A stretch of DNA of 64,000 bases from Micromonospora profundi (lineage in GTDB: Bacteria; Actinomycetota; Actinomycetes; Mycobacteriales; Micromonosporaceae). The notes below the pieces were generated by a model. That model had not been told where the DNA came from, made no database searches, and saw only the letters and a list, made by a program, of their open reading frames with translations. The position numbers and the translations under genes were made by a program. This document shows positions 25,290 to 34,159 of this stretch, in pieces; positions within the stretch are counted from its first letter, which is position 1, and the number at the start of each line of letters is the position of its first letter. The stretch covers positions 62,001 to 126,000 of the forward strand of contig NZ_JAATJK010000001.1 of the NCBI RefSeq assembly GCF_011927785.1, given 5' to 3'.

Positions 25290-26842
25290 AAGCGGTCCAG
25301 CAGGCGAAGGGACGACTGCGGGCCGTACCGCTGCGGGTGAAGCTGGTCACCGCGGTGCTCGCCCTTGTCGCCTGTGCGCTGCTGGTCATCAGCTCGCTCA
25401 CCACGTTCTTCCTACGCAGCTACCTGGTGGGCCAGGTCGACAGCGAACTCACCGGCTCGGCGCGCAGCATCGAGAGCGCGGTGGTGGCGGCGCAGCAGAG
25501 CCGGTTGGGTATCCCGACCGACTACCTGGTGGTGGTGACCAGCCCGAGCGGCGACAGGGTCCTCGGCTACCAGTTCGACGACAGACGCTTCGGCATGGGC
25601 GACCTGCCCCCGTGGCCGGCCGACGCCGCAGGCTTCGAGCAGTTGGAAGGCGAACCCTTCACCGTCCGGGCACGGGCCAGCAACGTGCGCTGGCGGATGC
25701 TCTACACCGAGCTGCCGAACGGTCAGCTCGCGGCCATCGGCCAGCACCTCACCGACGTGGACATGGCGGTGAAGCGCCTGGTCTGGATAGACCTCCTGGT
25801 AGGCGGCGCGGTGCTGCTCCTGCTCGCCTCGGTGGGCGCGGCGATCGTCCGGACCAGCCTCAAACCGCTCGTGGAGATCGAACGGACCGCCGCTGCCATC
25901 GCCGGTGGTGATCTGACCCGCCGAGTCCCCGACCCGGAGGAGGGCCACGAACAACCCACCTCCGAACTGGGACGGCTCTCCCGAGCGCTGAACGCGATGC
26001 TCACCCAGATCGAGGCGGCGTTCACCGCCCGGGCCGCGTCGGAGTTCGCCGCCCGCTCGGCGGAGAGCAGCGCCCGCGACGCCGCTGCCGCCGCCCAGGC
26101 GTCCGAGGCGCGGGCGCGACGCTCCGAGGAGCGGATGCGGCAGTTCGTCGCGGACGCCTCGCACGAGCTGCGTACCCCTCTGACCACCATCCGCGGCTTC
26201 GCCGAGCTGTATCGGCAGGGCGCGGCGCGGGCACCGGAGCAGACCGCCGGCCTGCTGCGCCGCATCGAGGACGAGGCGGCCCGGATGGGGCTGCTCGTGG
26301 AGGACCTGCTGCTGCTGGCCCGGCTGGACCGGGAGCGGCCGCTCTCGCTGGCCCCGGTGGAGCTGCCGGTGCTCGCCTCCGACGCGGTGCAAGCGGCCCG
26401 GGTGATCGCTCCGGACCGGCGTATCGAGTTGGAGATCGCGCCCGATTCGGGCCCACTCGTCGTGTTCGGCGACGACGCGCGGTTGCGCCAGGTCATTGGC
26501 AATCTCGTGACAAACGCGCTGACCCACACCCCGTCCGATGCCCAGGTGAGCGTGCGCCTGCGCGCCGAGCCAGGGAACTTCGCCGTGGTGGAGGTGGCCG
26601 ACACCGGCCCCGGTCTCACCGAGGAACAGTCGGAGCGGGTCTTCGAGCGGTTCTACCGGGCAGACGCGGCGCGGACCCGACGGGCCGACGGGAACATCAG
26701 CACCGGCCTCGGCCTGGCCATCGTCGCGGCTCTGGTCTCCGCCCACCACGGCTCGGTCGAGGTGGTCGAGACGCCGGGCGGCGGGGCCACCTTCCGGGTC
26801 CGGCTGCCGCAGGTGCCACACGTCGAGGGCGTGGGCGAGTGA
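25286..26842 (+). CDS. Sensor histidine kinase (MprB-like)
   Basis: The 518-residue kinase has a first membrane helix (about 19-43), an extracytoplasmic sensor region (about 44-165), a second helix (about 169-190), a HAMP domain (about 192-245), an Ala/Arg-rich coiled insertion (about 250-280), the DHp helix with the phosphorylated His293 in ASHELRTPL, and the ATPase with NLVTNALTHTP, DTGPGL and GLGLAIV. The start overlaps the regulator stop. It probably senses envelope or secretion stress and controls the protease gene downstream, but the ligand is unknown. Confidence 0.95.
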   Translation: MKAVQQAKGRLRAVPLRVKLVTAVLALVACALLVISSLTTFFLRSYLVGQVDSELTGSARSIESAVVAAQQSRLGIPTDYLVVVTSPSGDRVLGYQFDDRRFGMGDLPPWPADAAGFEQLEGEPFTVRARASNVRWRMLYTELPNGQLAAIGQHLTDVDMAVKRLVWIDLLVGGAVLLLLASVGAAIVRTSLKPLVEIERTAAAIAGGDLTRRVPDPEEGHEQPTSELGRLSRALNAMLTQIEAAFTARAASEFAARSAESSARDAAAAAQASEARARRSEERMRQFVADASHELRTPLTTIRGFAELYRQGAARAPEQTAGLLRRIEDEAARMGLLVEDLLLLARLDRERPLSLAPVELPVLASDAVQAARVIAPDRRIELEIAPDSGPLVVFGDDARLRQVIGNLVTNALTHTPSDAQVSVRLRAEPGNFAVVEVADTGPGLTEEQSERVFERFYRADAARTRRADGNISTGLGLAIVAALVSAHHGSVEVVETPGGGATFRVRLPQVPHVEGVGE

Positions 26843-26843
26843 C

Positions 26844-26872
26844 TTTCAGGCAACTTCCAGGACGATTCCAGG
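26844..26872 (+). promoter_or_regulatory. Three 7-bp direct repeats upstream of the HtrA-like gene
   Basis: TTTCAGG (26844), TTCCAGG (26855) and TTCCAGG (26866) are spaced by exactly 11 bases. They start two bases after the kinase stop codon and end 32 bases before the protease ATG, almost the same distance as the matching set before the regulator gene. They are the best candidate binding sites for the adjacent OmpR-type regulator. Confidence 0.7.
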
Positions 26873-26904
26873 TTGGTCGCAGTGCCTGGGGAGAAGGTAG
26901 TCCC

Positions 26905-28419
26905 ATGACCGAGTTCGAGTCCGACCCGCAGCGGCGGCCGGCACCCACCGACGCCGAGCCGTCGCACCCCACCGCCGAGTTGCCGCGCGACGAACGCGCG
27001 CAGACCGACTCCCCGACCACGCCCGTCCAGGTCGTCTCGACCGACGAGGGCGCGCACCCCACCGCCGCTCCCGACGCCCCGGCTCCCTCCAGCGGGTACG
27101 CCGGCCAGCCGACCGGCTACGAGCCCTCGACGAGCACCCCCTCCGCCGCGCCGTACCCGGTCCCCGGGCACCCCACGCACGGCCAACCCGGCTATCCGCA
27201 GCAGTACCCGGGTGCGCCCTGGTACGCGGGTCAGCAGTCCGGCTGGACCGGCGGGGGTCAGCCGGGCATGGCCTACCAGCAGCACGCCCAGCACCAGCAG
27301 CACCCCGGGCAGCCGATGCCTCCGTGGGGTCCGCAGGCAACGCCGCCGGGCACCGGGCCACGGCCGAGCCGGATCGCCAAGTTCGCAGGCGCCGGTGTCG
27401 CGGTGTTCGCCCTCATGCTCGGCTCCGGTGTGGCAGGCGGCGCGCTCGCGCTGGCCCTCGACGGCGACAACGGCATCACCCGTACCTACACGGCGGCCCC
27501 GGTGCTCAACAGCGCCGACCTGCCGAAGATCGCCGCCGCCGTTCAGGACAGCGTCGTCTCCATCGCCACCAACAGTGGTGAGGGCTCCGGCGTGGTGCTC
27601 AGCGCCGACGGATACGTGCTCACCAACAACCACGTGGTCGCCTCCGCCACGGGCGACTCGGTGCAGGTGGTCTTCGCCGACGGCAAGAACGCCCAGGCGA
27701 AGATCGTCGGCACCGACCCGAAGACCGACCTGGCCGTGGTGAAGGCCAGCGGCGTGAGCGACCTCAAGCCGGCCACCTTCGGCGACAGTGACGCCATGCA
27801 GGTCGGCGACCAGGTGCTCGCCCTCGGAAGCCCGCTCGGGTTGCAGGGCTCGGTGACCGCGGGCATCGTCAGCGCCCGGGACCGCACCATCCGGGCCGGC
27901 GACAACAATCAGCCCCAGGACCCGAACCAGCAGAGCCAGGGGGCCAGCTCGATCTCCGGCCTGCTGCAGACCGACGCCCCGATCAACCCCGGCAACTCCG
28001 GTGGCGCGCTCGTCAACACCCGGGGCGAGGTGATCGGCGTCAACACCGCCATCGCCACCTCCGGCCAGAGCACCGGCAACATCGGCGTCGGCTTCGCCAT
28101 CCCGAGCAACAAGGCCAAGGACGTCGCGGGCAAGCTCCAGCGCGGCGAGAAGGTCAGCCACCCGTCCCTCGGGGTGGGTGTCAACCAGGCCGAGGGCGGC
28201 GGCGCGCTCATCGCGTCGGTCACCCCGGGCAGCCCGGCCGAGAAGGCCGGCCTCCAGCGCGGCGACGTCGTCACCCGCTTCGGCGACAAGCCGGTGAACG
28301 ACTCCGACGACCTGGTCGGCGCGGTGCAGGCCGGCAAGGTCGGAGACCGGGTCGAGGTGCAGTTCAAGCGGAACGGCACCGAGAAGTCGGCAACCGTGAC
28401 GCTCGCCGAGACGTCCTAA
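26905..28419 (+). CDS. HtrA/PepD-type membrane-anchored serine protease
   Basis: This envelope quality-control protease has 504 residues. A Pro/Gln/Gly/Tyr-rich disordered cytoplasmic region (about 1-152) precedes one membrane helix (about 156-185). The outside trypsin-like domain carries His243 (TNNHVVA), Asp275 (KTDLAVVK) and Ser365 (GNSGGAL), and a PDZ domain follows (about 410-500, with SPAEKAGLQRGDVV). GAGAAGG upstream supports the ATG. It lies directly behind the two-component pair and behind repeats shared with their promoter, as in the mycobacterial mprAB-pepD locus. A strong terminator ends the unit. Confidence 0.95.
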   Translation: MTEFESDPQRRPAPTDAEPSHPTAELPRDERAQTDSPTTPVQVVSTDEGAHPTAAPDAPAPSSGYAGQPTGYEPSTSTPSAAPYPVPGHPTHGQPGYPQQYPGAPWYAGQQSGWTGGGQPGMAYQQHAQHQQHPGQPMPPWGPQATPPGTGPRPSRIAKFAGAGVAVFALMLGSGVAGGALALALDGDNGITRTYTAAPVLNSADLPKIAAAVQDSVVSIATNSGEGSGVVLSADGYVLTNNHVVASATGDSVQVVFADGKNAQAKIVGTDPKTDLAVVKASGVSDLKPATFGDSDAMQVGDQVLALGSPLGLQGSVTAGIVSARDRTIRAGDNNQPQDPNQQSQGASSISGLLQTDAPINPGNSGGALVNTRGEVIGVNTAIATSGQSTGNIGVGFAIPSNKAKDVAGKLQRGEKVSHPSLGVGVNQAEGGGALIASVTPGSPAEKAGLQRGDVVTRFGDKPVNDSDDLVGAVQAGKVGDRVEVQFKRNGTEKSATVTLAETS

Positions 28420-28446
28420 CCGATAAACCCAACCTGCCTCCCTCCG

Positions 28447-28497
28447 GCGGCGGGTGGCGGAGCCAAGGGGGTTGGCTCCGTCACCCGCCGCTTTTTT
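28447..28497 (+). terminator. Intrinsic terminator after the HtrA-like gene
   Basis: GCGGCGGGTG continues into CGGAGCCAA and pairs with TTGGCTCCG and CACCCGCCGC across a GGGGG loop, giving an almost unbroken stem of about 20 bp. A run of six T (28492-28497) follows. This is one of the few classical U-tract terminators in the window and closes the two-component/protease unit. Confidence 0.95.
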
Positions 28498-28595
28498 CTG
28501 CGGTGCGCGGCGGTTCACCCGGATCGGGTGAACCGCCGTCACCCGTTGGCCCGGCACGTTCGGCAAGCGAACCGGCGACCGTACGGGGGTGGGAC

Positions 28596-29279
28596 GTGAG
28601 CGCGGTGGTGGTTGTCCGCGACGACGAGCGGATCCAGCGCGATGTCCTGGCCGAGCTGGCCTGGGATCCGCAGTTGCAGCCGAACGAGATAGGCGTGGCC
28701 GTCGACCAGGGCGTCGTGACCCTGAGCGGATACGTGGACGGCGTCGCGCGGGGGTGGGCCGCGGTCCGCAGCGCGCGGCGCGTACGCGGTGTCCGGGCGG
28801 TGGCCGACACCATCGAGGTACGCCTGCCGGGGACCCCTGGGCGTACCGACGCCGACCTGGCCCTCGCGGCCTCGCGGGCGCTGGAGTGGGACAGCTTCGT
28901 GCCCGCTGAACGGCTCGACGTGACAGTGGCGAACGGTTGGCTGATGCTGCGCGGCGAGGTCGAGTTCGGGTGGCAGCGTCGTGCCGCCGAGGGTGAGGTA
29001 CGCCGTCTGGACGGCGTACGCGGCATCACGAACCTCATCGAGGTACGACCGTCCACGCCGACGGACGGTGAGCGGTTGCGCCAGGACGTCCAGCGGGCGC
29101 TGGCGCGGACGCTCGGCGCCGAGCGGGTGACGGTGGACGTGGACGTGGACGTGGACGGCGAGACGCTGGTCCTCTCCGGGGTGGTCCGCTCCTGGTGGGA
29201 GCGGGACCAGGTCGAGCGGGTGGCCTGGTCCGCGCCGGGAGTGCGGGTCGTCCACGACCAACTCCTGGTGGGCGGGTGA
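28596..29279 (+). CDS. Protein with three BON domains
   Basis: The 227 residues divide into three BON modules (about 8-75, 82-150 and 155-225). Each has the pattern of a helix followed by VxVxxGxVxLxGxV and a closing VRGVRAV-like strand. BON domains bind phospholipid membranes or polymers and are often found in OsmY-like stress proteins. There is no signal peptide or membrane helix, so it may be cytoplasmic. A 6-bp tandem repeat (GTGGAC four times, 29133-29156) encodes a VDVDVDVD strand in the third module. The GTG at 28596 is chosen by fit to the first module; an in-frame GTG at 28503 is possible. Confidence 0.8.
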   Translation: MSAVVVVRDDERIQRDVLAELAWDPQLQPNEIGVAVDQGVVTLSGYVDGVARGWAAVRSARRVRGVRAVADTIEVRLPGTPGRTDADLALAASRALEWDSFVPAERLDVTVANGWLMLRGEVEFGWQRRAAEGEVRRLDGVRGITNLIEVRPSTPTDGERLRQDVQRALARTLGAERVTVDVDVDVDGETLVLSGVVRSWWERDQVERVAWSAPGVRVVHDQLLVGG

Positions 29280-29388
29280 GCGTCCGTCTTGTCCGGTTTA
29301 CCGGTGGCGCCAAGGGGAAACCGCCGCCCACGCGCACCCCACGGTGGTGGCGTGACACCCGAACCGGGGGATCAACGGGGGAGGACTC

Positions 29389-30504
29389 GTGGTCGTGAAC
29401 CACCCGCCTGCCGACCGCCGCTCGCCGCAGCGGTCGTTGCGCATCGCGATGGTGGTTCCACCGTGGCTGTCCGTGCCGCCACCCGGCTACGGGGGCCTGG
29501 AACAGGTCGTCGCCGGCCTTGTGGACGCCTTGGCCGCGCACGGGCACGCGGTGACCCTGTTCGGTGCCGGTGAGCAGCACGGCACCGACGCCAATGGCTT
29601 CGTCTCCACAGTTGCCGAGGTCCAGTACGAGCGGCTCGGCGAGTCGCTGCCCGAGCTGGCCCACCTGGCCCGGCTCAAACGCATGATCACCCCCGCCGAT
29701 TTCGACGTGATCCACGACCACACGACAATCGGCCCGCTGGTGGCCGGCCGCCGCGCCGTACCTACCGTGGCGACGGTGCACGGCAACCCGGTGGGGGAGT
29801 ACGGCGACGTGCTCGGCGACGTCGACGAGGGCGTGGCGCTGGTGGCCATCTCGCACGCCCAACGCCGGCTCAACTCGACGCTGCCCTGGGCCGGCACCGT
29901 GCACAACGCGCTGGACCTGCGCGGTTTTCCGCGAAAGACCGAGCCCGGCCCCGGGCCGGTGCTGTGGCTGGCCCGGTTCAGCCCGGACAAGGGCCCGGAC
30001 GTGGCCATCCGCGCCTGCCGGGAGGCCGGCCTACCGCTCTTGCTGGCCGGCAAGTGCAACGAGCCGGCCGAGCGTCGCTACTACGAGCAGGTCGTCGCGC
30101 CGCTCATCGACGAGGACGTGACTGTGGTGCTCAACGCCAACCGGGCCGAGACACTGCGGATGCTCGTCGACGCCCGCTGTCTCATCATGCCGATCCAGTG
30201 GGACGAGCCGTTCGGCATGGTGATGCTGGAGGCCATGGCGACCGGTACGCCGGTGGTGGCCCTCGACCGCGGCGCGGTGCCCGAGCTGGTGCGGCCCGGT
30301 CTGACCGGGCTGGTGTGCCAGCGGCCGGACGAACTACCCGCCGCGCTGCGGGCGTCGGTCGAGTTGAACCCGGCGGACTGCGTGGCGCACGTCGCGGAGA
30401 ACTTCTCGGTCGAGCGGATGGCGTACGGCTACGAGGACATCTACCGACGCTTCGCCCTCGGCCGGCCCGAGGTCCGCGAGACGACCCCGGTCGCGGCCCG
30501 CTGA
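29389..30504 (+). CDS. Glycosyltransferase family 4
   Basis: This is a 371-residue GT-B-fold enzyme. The N-terminal Rossmann half has IAMVVPPWLSVPPPGYGGLEQVV, the acceptor-side loop, and FDVIHDH. The C-terminal half has LARFSPDKGPDVAIRA and the donor-binding EPFGMVMLEAMATGTPVVAL with the E-x7-E motif. Retaining GT4 enzymes of this shape move mannose, glucose or GlcNAc from nucleotide sugars to envelope or small-molecule acceptors; the substrate is unclear. A GGGGGAGG five bases upstream supports the GTG start; a second in-frame GTG lies two codons on. Confidence 0.9.
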   Translation: MVVNHPPADRRSPQRSLRIAMVVPPWLSVPPPGYGGLEQVVAGLVDALAAHGHAVTLFGAGEQHGTDANGFVSTVAEVQYERLGESLPELAHLARLKRMITPADFDVIHDHTTIGPLVAGRRAVPTVATVHGNPVGEYGDVLGDVDEGVALVAISHAQRRLNSTLPWAGTVHNALDLRGFPRKTEPGPGPVLWLARFSPDKGPDVAIRACREAGLPLLLAGKCNEPAERRYYEQVVAPLIDEDVTVVLNANRAETLRMLVDARCLIMPIQWDEPFGMVMLEAMATGTPVVALDRGAVPELVRPGLTGLVCQRPDELPAALRASVELNPADCVAHVAENFSVERMAYGYEDIYRRFALGRPEVRETTPVAAR

Positions 30505-30548
30505 CCAGCCCGGTCGCTGCAAGCGGCCCGTTGGAGCGGGCGCGGGGA

Positions 30549-32135
30549 TCAGACCCGGGCCGCGCCCAGCTCGACGATGGCGGCGTCGAGCCGCTGCGCG
30601 TACGCCGGACTGATCCCGCCCTCGCCGAGACGGACCGCGACCTTCTCGCGCAGCCGGGCCACCGGCGGGGCCAGTTCGTCACGGCCGGAGCCGACAGCGG
30701 CGGTCAGGTTGCGCAGCTCGTTGCGCAGGTCGAGGCCGACGTCGGCGCGGATCTCCCCGTCGCTGAGCCCGGCCTCGATGAGACCCTCGACCCGGTTGGC
30801 GGCCTGGCTGAGGGTGCCCGGCGTCGACGTGGGAGCCCCGGTAGGCGGCGGCGCCGACGGTGACACGCTCGGCGGTGACGGCTCGGCGACCGGCGGATCG
30901 GTAGCCGGGTCGATCGGCGGATCGGTGGGCGTGGGCGCCACAGGGCCGGTCGAGGGCTGGGCCTGACGGTCCGGCTGTCGATCGGGCAGCAGGGCCGCGC
31001 CGACAAGTGCCAGAGCGACCACCAGGACCAGCAGCAGCGCCACGCGGCTGCGTGACCGCAGGGGCCGCTCGCCGGCCGAAGCCGCGTCGCCGGCCGTCGG
31101 CCCGGCCTCGATCACCGCAGTCTGCGCGGGCTGCCAGGTCGTCTGCCCGACGGTCGGTTCGGTCGCCGGCCCGGCTTGGCCGAACGTCGCAGGGGCCGCC
31201 TGCCCGACCTGCCCGAACGCCGGTTCGGTCGCCGGCAGGGCCGGGGTGGGCGGTGGCGGGGCGGGCGCGGGCACCCGGATGGTCGCTGTCGGTGGATCGG
31301 CAGGCAGCAGGTGACCGCGCAGCACGGTGGCCACCTGCCGGGCCGTCGGCCGGTCGGCCGGGTCCAGCGAGAGGCTACGCAGGCAGATCCGGGCCACCGG
31401 CTCGGGCAGCTCCGGCAACTCGGCAAACGTTGGTGGCGGGCCGCTGGCCAGCGCGTCGCTGAGCTGCTCCCAGGTGTCCGCCGGGTACGGCACCCGGCCG
31501 GTGAGCGCCTCGTGCAGCAGGACGCCGAGCGAGTAGACGTCGGTGGCCGGCTGGGCGGGAGCGCCGTCCAGCCGCTCCGGGGCCACGTACGCCGGGGTGC
31601 CGAAGGTGCCGCCGTCCTCGTCCTCGTCCGGCGCGCCGATGCGGGTCGCGATGCCGAAGTCGAGCACCTTGACGCCCATCCCGGTCATCATGACGTTTGC
31701 CGGTGTGATGTCCCGGTGCACGATGCCGAGCCGGTGTGCGGCGGCCAGCGCGTCGGCGACCTGTGCGCCGGCCTGGACCGCCTCGGGCCACGGCAGCGGG
31801 CCTTCGGTGAGCCGCAGCTTCAGTTCCTCGCCGCTGAGCAGCTCCATCACCACGAACGAGGTGATCGACCCGTCCGGGTCCACAGTCTCGCCGTAGTCGT
31901 GCACCGAGGTCACGTGCGGGTGCACCAACTGGGCGGCCGCCCGGGCTTCCTCCCGCACCATGTCCCGGAACCGCGCGTCCGCCGCCAGTGACGGCGCGAG
32001 CACCTTGAGCGCCACGACCCGGTCGAGCACCTCGTCCCGGGCGCGCCAGATGACCGACATGCCGCCGGCACCGATCTGGTCGATGAGCCGGTACCTGCGG
32101 GCCAGCAATCGGCCCGGCTGAAGTGCTGCGTTCAC
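30549..32135 (-). CDS. PASTA-less membrane serine/threonine protein kinase
   Basis: The Hanks-type kinase domain (about 14-275) has IGAGGMSVIWRARD, the ATP-binding Lys in VALKVLAP, the catalytic HRDITPANV and the DFG motif VLDFGIA. The catalytic loop has Thr where Lys is usual after HRDI. A Pro/Ala/Gln-rich juxtamembrane part (about 285-360), one membrane helix (about 371-390) and an outside Pro/Ser-rich segment with a terminal helical domain of about 80 residues follow. That outside domain is not PASTA and is unrecognised. I prefer the GTG at 32135 (GCAGG eight bases upstream) over one three codons earlier. Confidence 0.92.
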   Translation of the reverse strand: MNAALQPGRLLARRYRLIDQIGAGGMSVIWRARDEVLDRVVALKVLAPSLAADARFRDMVREEARAAAQLVHPHVTSVHDYGETVDPDGSITSFVVMELLSGEELKLRLTEGPLPWPEAVQAGAQVADALAAAHRLGIVHRDITPANVMMTGMGVKVLDFGIATRIGAPDEDEDGGTFGTPAYVAPERLDGAPAQPATDVYSLGVLLHEALTGRVPYPADTWEQLSDALASGPPPTFAELPELPEPVARICLRSLSLDPADRPTARQVATVLRGHLLPADPPTATIRVPAPAPPPPTPALPATEPAFGQVGQAAPATFGQAGPATEPTVGQTTWQPAQTAVIEAGPTAGDAASAGERPLRSRSRVALLLVLVVALALVGAALLPDRQPDRQAQPSTGPVAPTPTDPPIDPATDPPVAEPSPPSVSPSAPPPTGAPTSTPGTLSQAANRVEGLIEAGLSDGEIRADVGLDLRNELRNLTAAVGSGRDELAPPVARLREKVAVRLGEGGISPAYAQRLDAAIVELGAARV

Positions 32136-32300
32136 GGATCGCACCTGCCCTCGGGGGTGGGAGCGGTATCAGGTTGCGCGAATGTGTCGTGCCTGTCAAC
32201 GCCGATCACGCCAACCGTCGGTGGTGGAGCCCGCCCCGCGCCGACCACCGTGCGACGGTGCCCCATCGGTGGGCGGCGGGCCCGTGCCAGGATGAGAGAC

Positions 32301-33134
32301 ATGGCAGGGGGACCAGTGGCGTTCGTCCTCGGCGGCGGCGGAGTCCTCGGCGCGGTCGAGGTGGGCATGCTGCGTGCCCTGTTCCGGGCCGGCATCCAAC
32401 CCGACATCGTCCTCGGCACCTCGATCGGCGCGGTAAACGGCGCGCTGGTCGCCGCCGACCCGTCGGAGGGGGTGACCGACCGGCTGGTCCGGCTCTGGGC
32501 GTCCCCCGAGGCCAGCGAGGTGTACGGCGACTCGGTCGCCAGGCAACTGCGCCGCTTCGCCGCCCGCACCCACCTGCACTCGCCCCGGCCGCTGCGCCGG
32601 CTGCTGGAGTCCGAGTTGGGCGCCGACACCACATTCGCCGACCTGCGGGTGCCGTTCCGCTGCTGTGCCGCCCACATCGAGCGGGCCGCCGAGCACTGGT
32701 TCACCACCGGCCCGGTGGTGCCGGCCGTCCTGGCGTCCGCCTCGGTGCCAGGTCTGCTCCCACCCACCGAGATCGACGGTGCGCACTACGTGGACGGTGG
32801 CATCGTCAACTCCATCCCCATCGGCGAGGCGGTGGCCGTTGGCGCGAGCCAGATCTTCGTCCTCCAGGTGGGGCGGATCGAGCGGGACCTGACGCCGCCC
32901 CGGCGGCCCTGGGAGATCGCGCAGGTCGCGTTCGAGATCTCCCGCAGGCACCGTTTCTTCCGGGAGATGGCCGCGCTGCCCGAGGGGGTCGAGGTGCACG
33001 TCCTGCCGACCGGTGGTCTCGACCCACGTGACGACACACCGTGGGCGTACCGGGACATGGCGGCGGTGGGGCGGCGGATCAGCCGGGCTTACACCGCGTC
33101 ACGCCGGTATCTCGCCGCCAACGTGGAGCGGTGA
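32301..33134 (+). CDS. Patatin-like phospholipase
   Basis: The 277-residue protein is a Ser-Asp dyad hydrolase of the patatin/RssA type. It has the oxyanion loop LGGGGVLGAVEVG at the N terminus, the nucleophile Ser41 in GTSIG and the catalytic Asp165 in VDGG. No signal peptide is seen, so it should act on membrane lipids from the cytoplasm. ATG at 32301 is preferred (AGGA eight bases upstream); ATG at 32292 is in frame. Its stop codon overlaps the next acyltransferase gene, suggesting a deacylation-reacylation pair. Confidence 0.9.
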   Translation: MAGGPVAFVLGGGGVLGAVEVGMLRALFRAGIQPDIVLGTSIGAVNGALVAADPSEGVTDRLVRLWASPEASEVYGDSVARQLRRFAARTHLHSPRPLRRLLESELGADTTFADLRVPFRCCAAHIERAAEHWFTTGPVVPAVLASASVPGLLPPTEIDGAHYVDGGIVNSIPIGEAVAVGASQIFVLQVGRIERDLTPPRRPWEIAQVAFEISRRHRFFREMAALPEGVEVHVLPTGGLDPRDDTPWAYRDMAAVGRRISRAYTASRRYLAANVER

Positions 33135-34150
33135 TGCCGCTGCCCCCCAGGTGGCTGCGCCGGTTGTTGATCGCCCCCGCTGTCGTTCTGCTCGCTATAA
33201 CCGTGGTGACCACGCTGCCGGTCTGGGCGCTGCTCGCCATTGCCGCGTCCCCGCTGGTCCCCGGTCGGCTACGCCCGCTGCGGCTGCTCTGGATCGGCTG
33301 TGTCTACCTCGTCTGGGACGCCGCCGCGCTGCTCGCGCTCTTTCTCCTGTGGGTCGTCTCCGGGTGCGGCTGGCGCACCCGCTCGCCGGCCTTCCAGCGC
33401 GCGCACTACGTGCTTGCCGGTTGGTTCCTGCGGGTGCTGTTCTGGCAGGCCCGCTGGGCGTTGCGGCTCAGCATCGACGTGGTCGGCACCGATCCCGACA
33501 CCGCGCTGCCCGGCCGGCCCGAGCTGGTGCTGTGCCGGCACGCCGGGCCGGGCGACTCGTTCATCCTGATCCACGCTCTGGTCAACTGGTTCGCCCGGGA
33601 GCCGCGGATCGTGCTCAAGGACAGCCTCCAGTGGGATCCAGCGATCGACGTGCTGCTCAACCGCCTGCCCAGCCGGTTCATCGCGCCCACGCCGGAGCGG
33701 GGCGAGGAGACCGTACGCCAGGTCGGGCACCTGGCCGCCGGCCTCGACGACGACGACGCCTTCGTGATCTTCCCGGAGGGTGGCAACTTCACACCGAAGC
33801 GGCGGCTGCGCGCCATCGCCCGGCTGCGCTCCCTCGGCCTGGAGCGGATGGCGCAGCGCGCCGAACGGATGCGCCACGTGCTCGCCCCGCAGCCCGGAGG
33901 GATGCTCGCGGCGCTGGACGCCGCCCCGGACGCCGGGGTCATCTTCGTCGCCCACACCGGCCTGGACCGGATGCTCACCGTCGCCGACGTGTGGCGGGAA
34001 CTGCCCATGGACAAGCGGATCGTCATGCGGTTCTGGTCGGTGCCGCCCGAGGAGGTGCCCACCGGCCGCCAGCAGCGCATCGACTGGCTCTATGACTGGT
34101 GGGCGCAGATTGACACCTGGATCGCGGCCAATCGGGACGGCGCCGCGTAG
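33134..34150 (+). CDS. Membrane-bound PlsC-family acyltransferase
   Basis: The 338-residue protein has two N-terminal hydrophobic segments (about 10-40 and 50-80), then a PlsC domain with block I CRHAGPGDS (His136 and Asp141 in the HxxxxD spacing) and block III FPEGGNF. Block I is less canonical than in the PlsC at 22831. The long C-terminal region (about 230-338) is typical of larger actinobacterial acyltransferases. ATG at 33134 overlaps the patatin stop codon, with GGAG just before. The coupling suggests joint phospholipid remodelling; the acceptor lipid is unknown. Confidence 0.85.
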   Translation: MPLPPRWLRRLLIAPAVVLLAITVVTTLPVWALLAIAASPLVPGRLRPLRLLWIGCVYLVWDAAALLALFLLWVVSGCGWRTRSPAFQRAHYVLAGWFLRVLFWQARWALRLSIDVVGTDPDTALPGRPELVLCRHAGPGDSFILIHALVNWFAREPRIVLKDSLQWDPAIDVLLNRLPSRFIAPTPERGEETVRQVGHLAAGLDDDDAFVIFPEGGNFTPKRRLRAIARLRSLGLERMAQRAERMRHVLAPQPGGMLAALDAAPDAGVIFVAHTGLDRMLTVADVWRELPMDKRIVMRFWSVPPEEVPTGRQQRIDWLYDWWAQIDTWIAANRDGAA

Positions 34151-34159
34151 GGTGCGCTA

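Noticed and set aside
29290..29330. GTTT-N14-GGGGAA as a SigB/SigF-type promoter before the GT4 gene
   Set aside because: The -10 part is only a partial match to GGGTA(T/C), and such partial matches are common in this composition.
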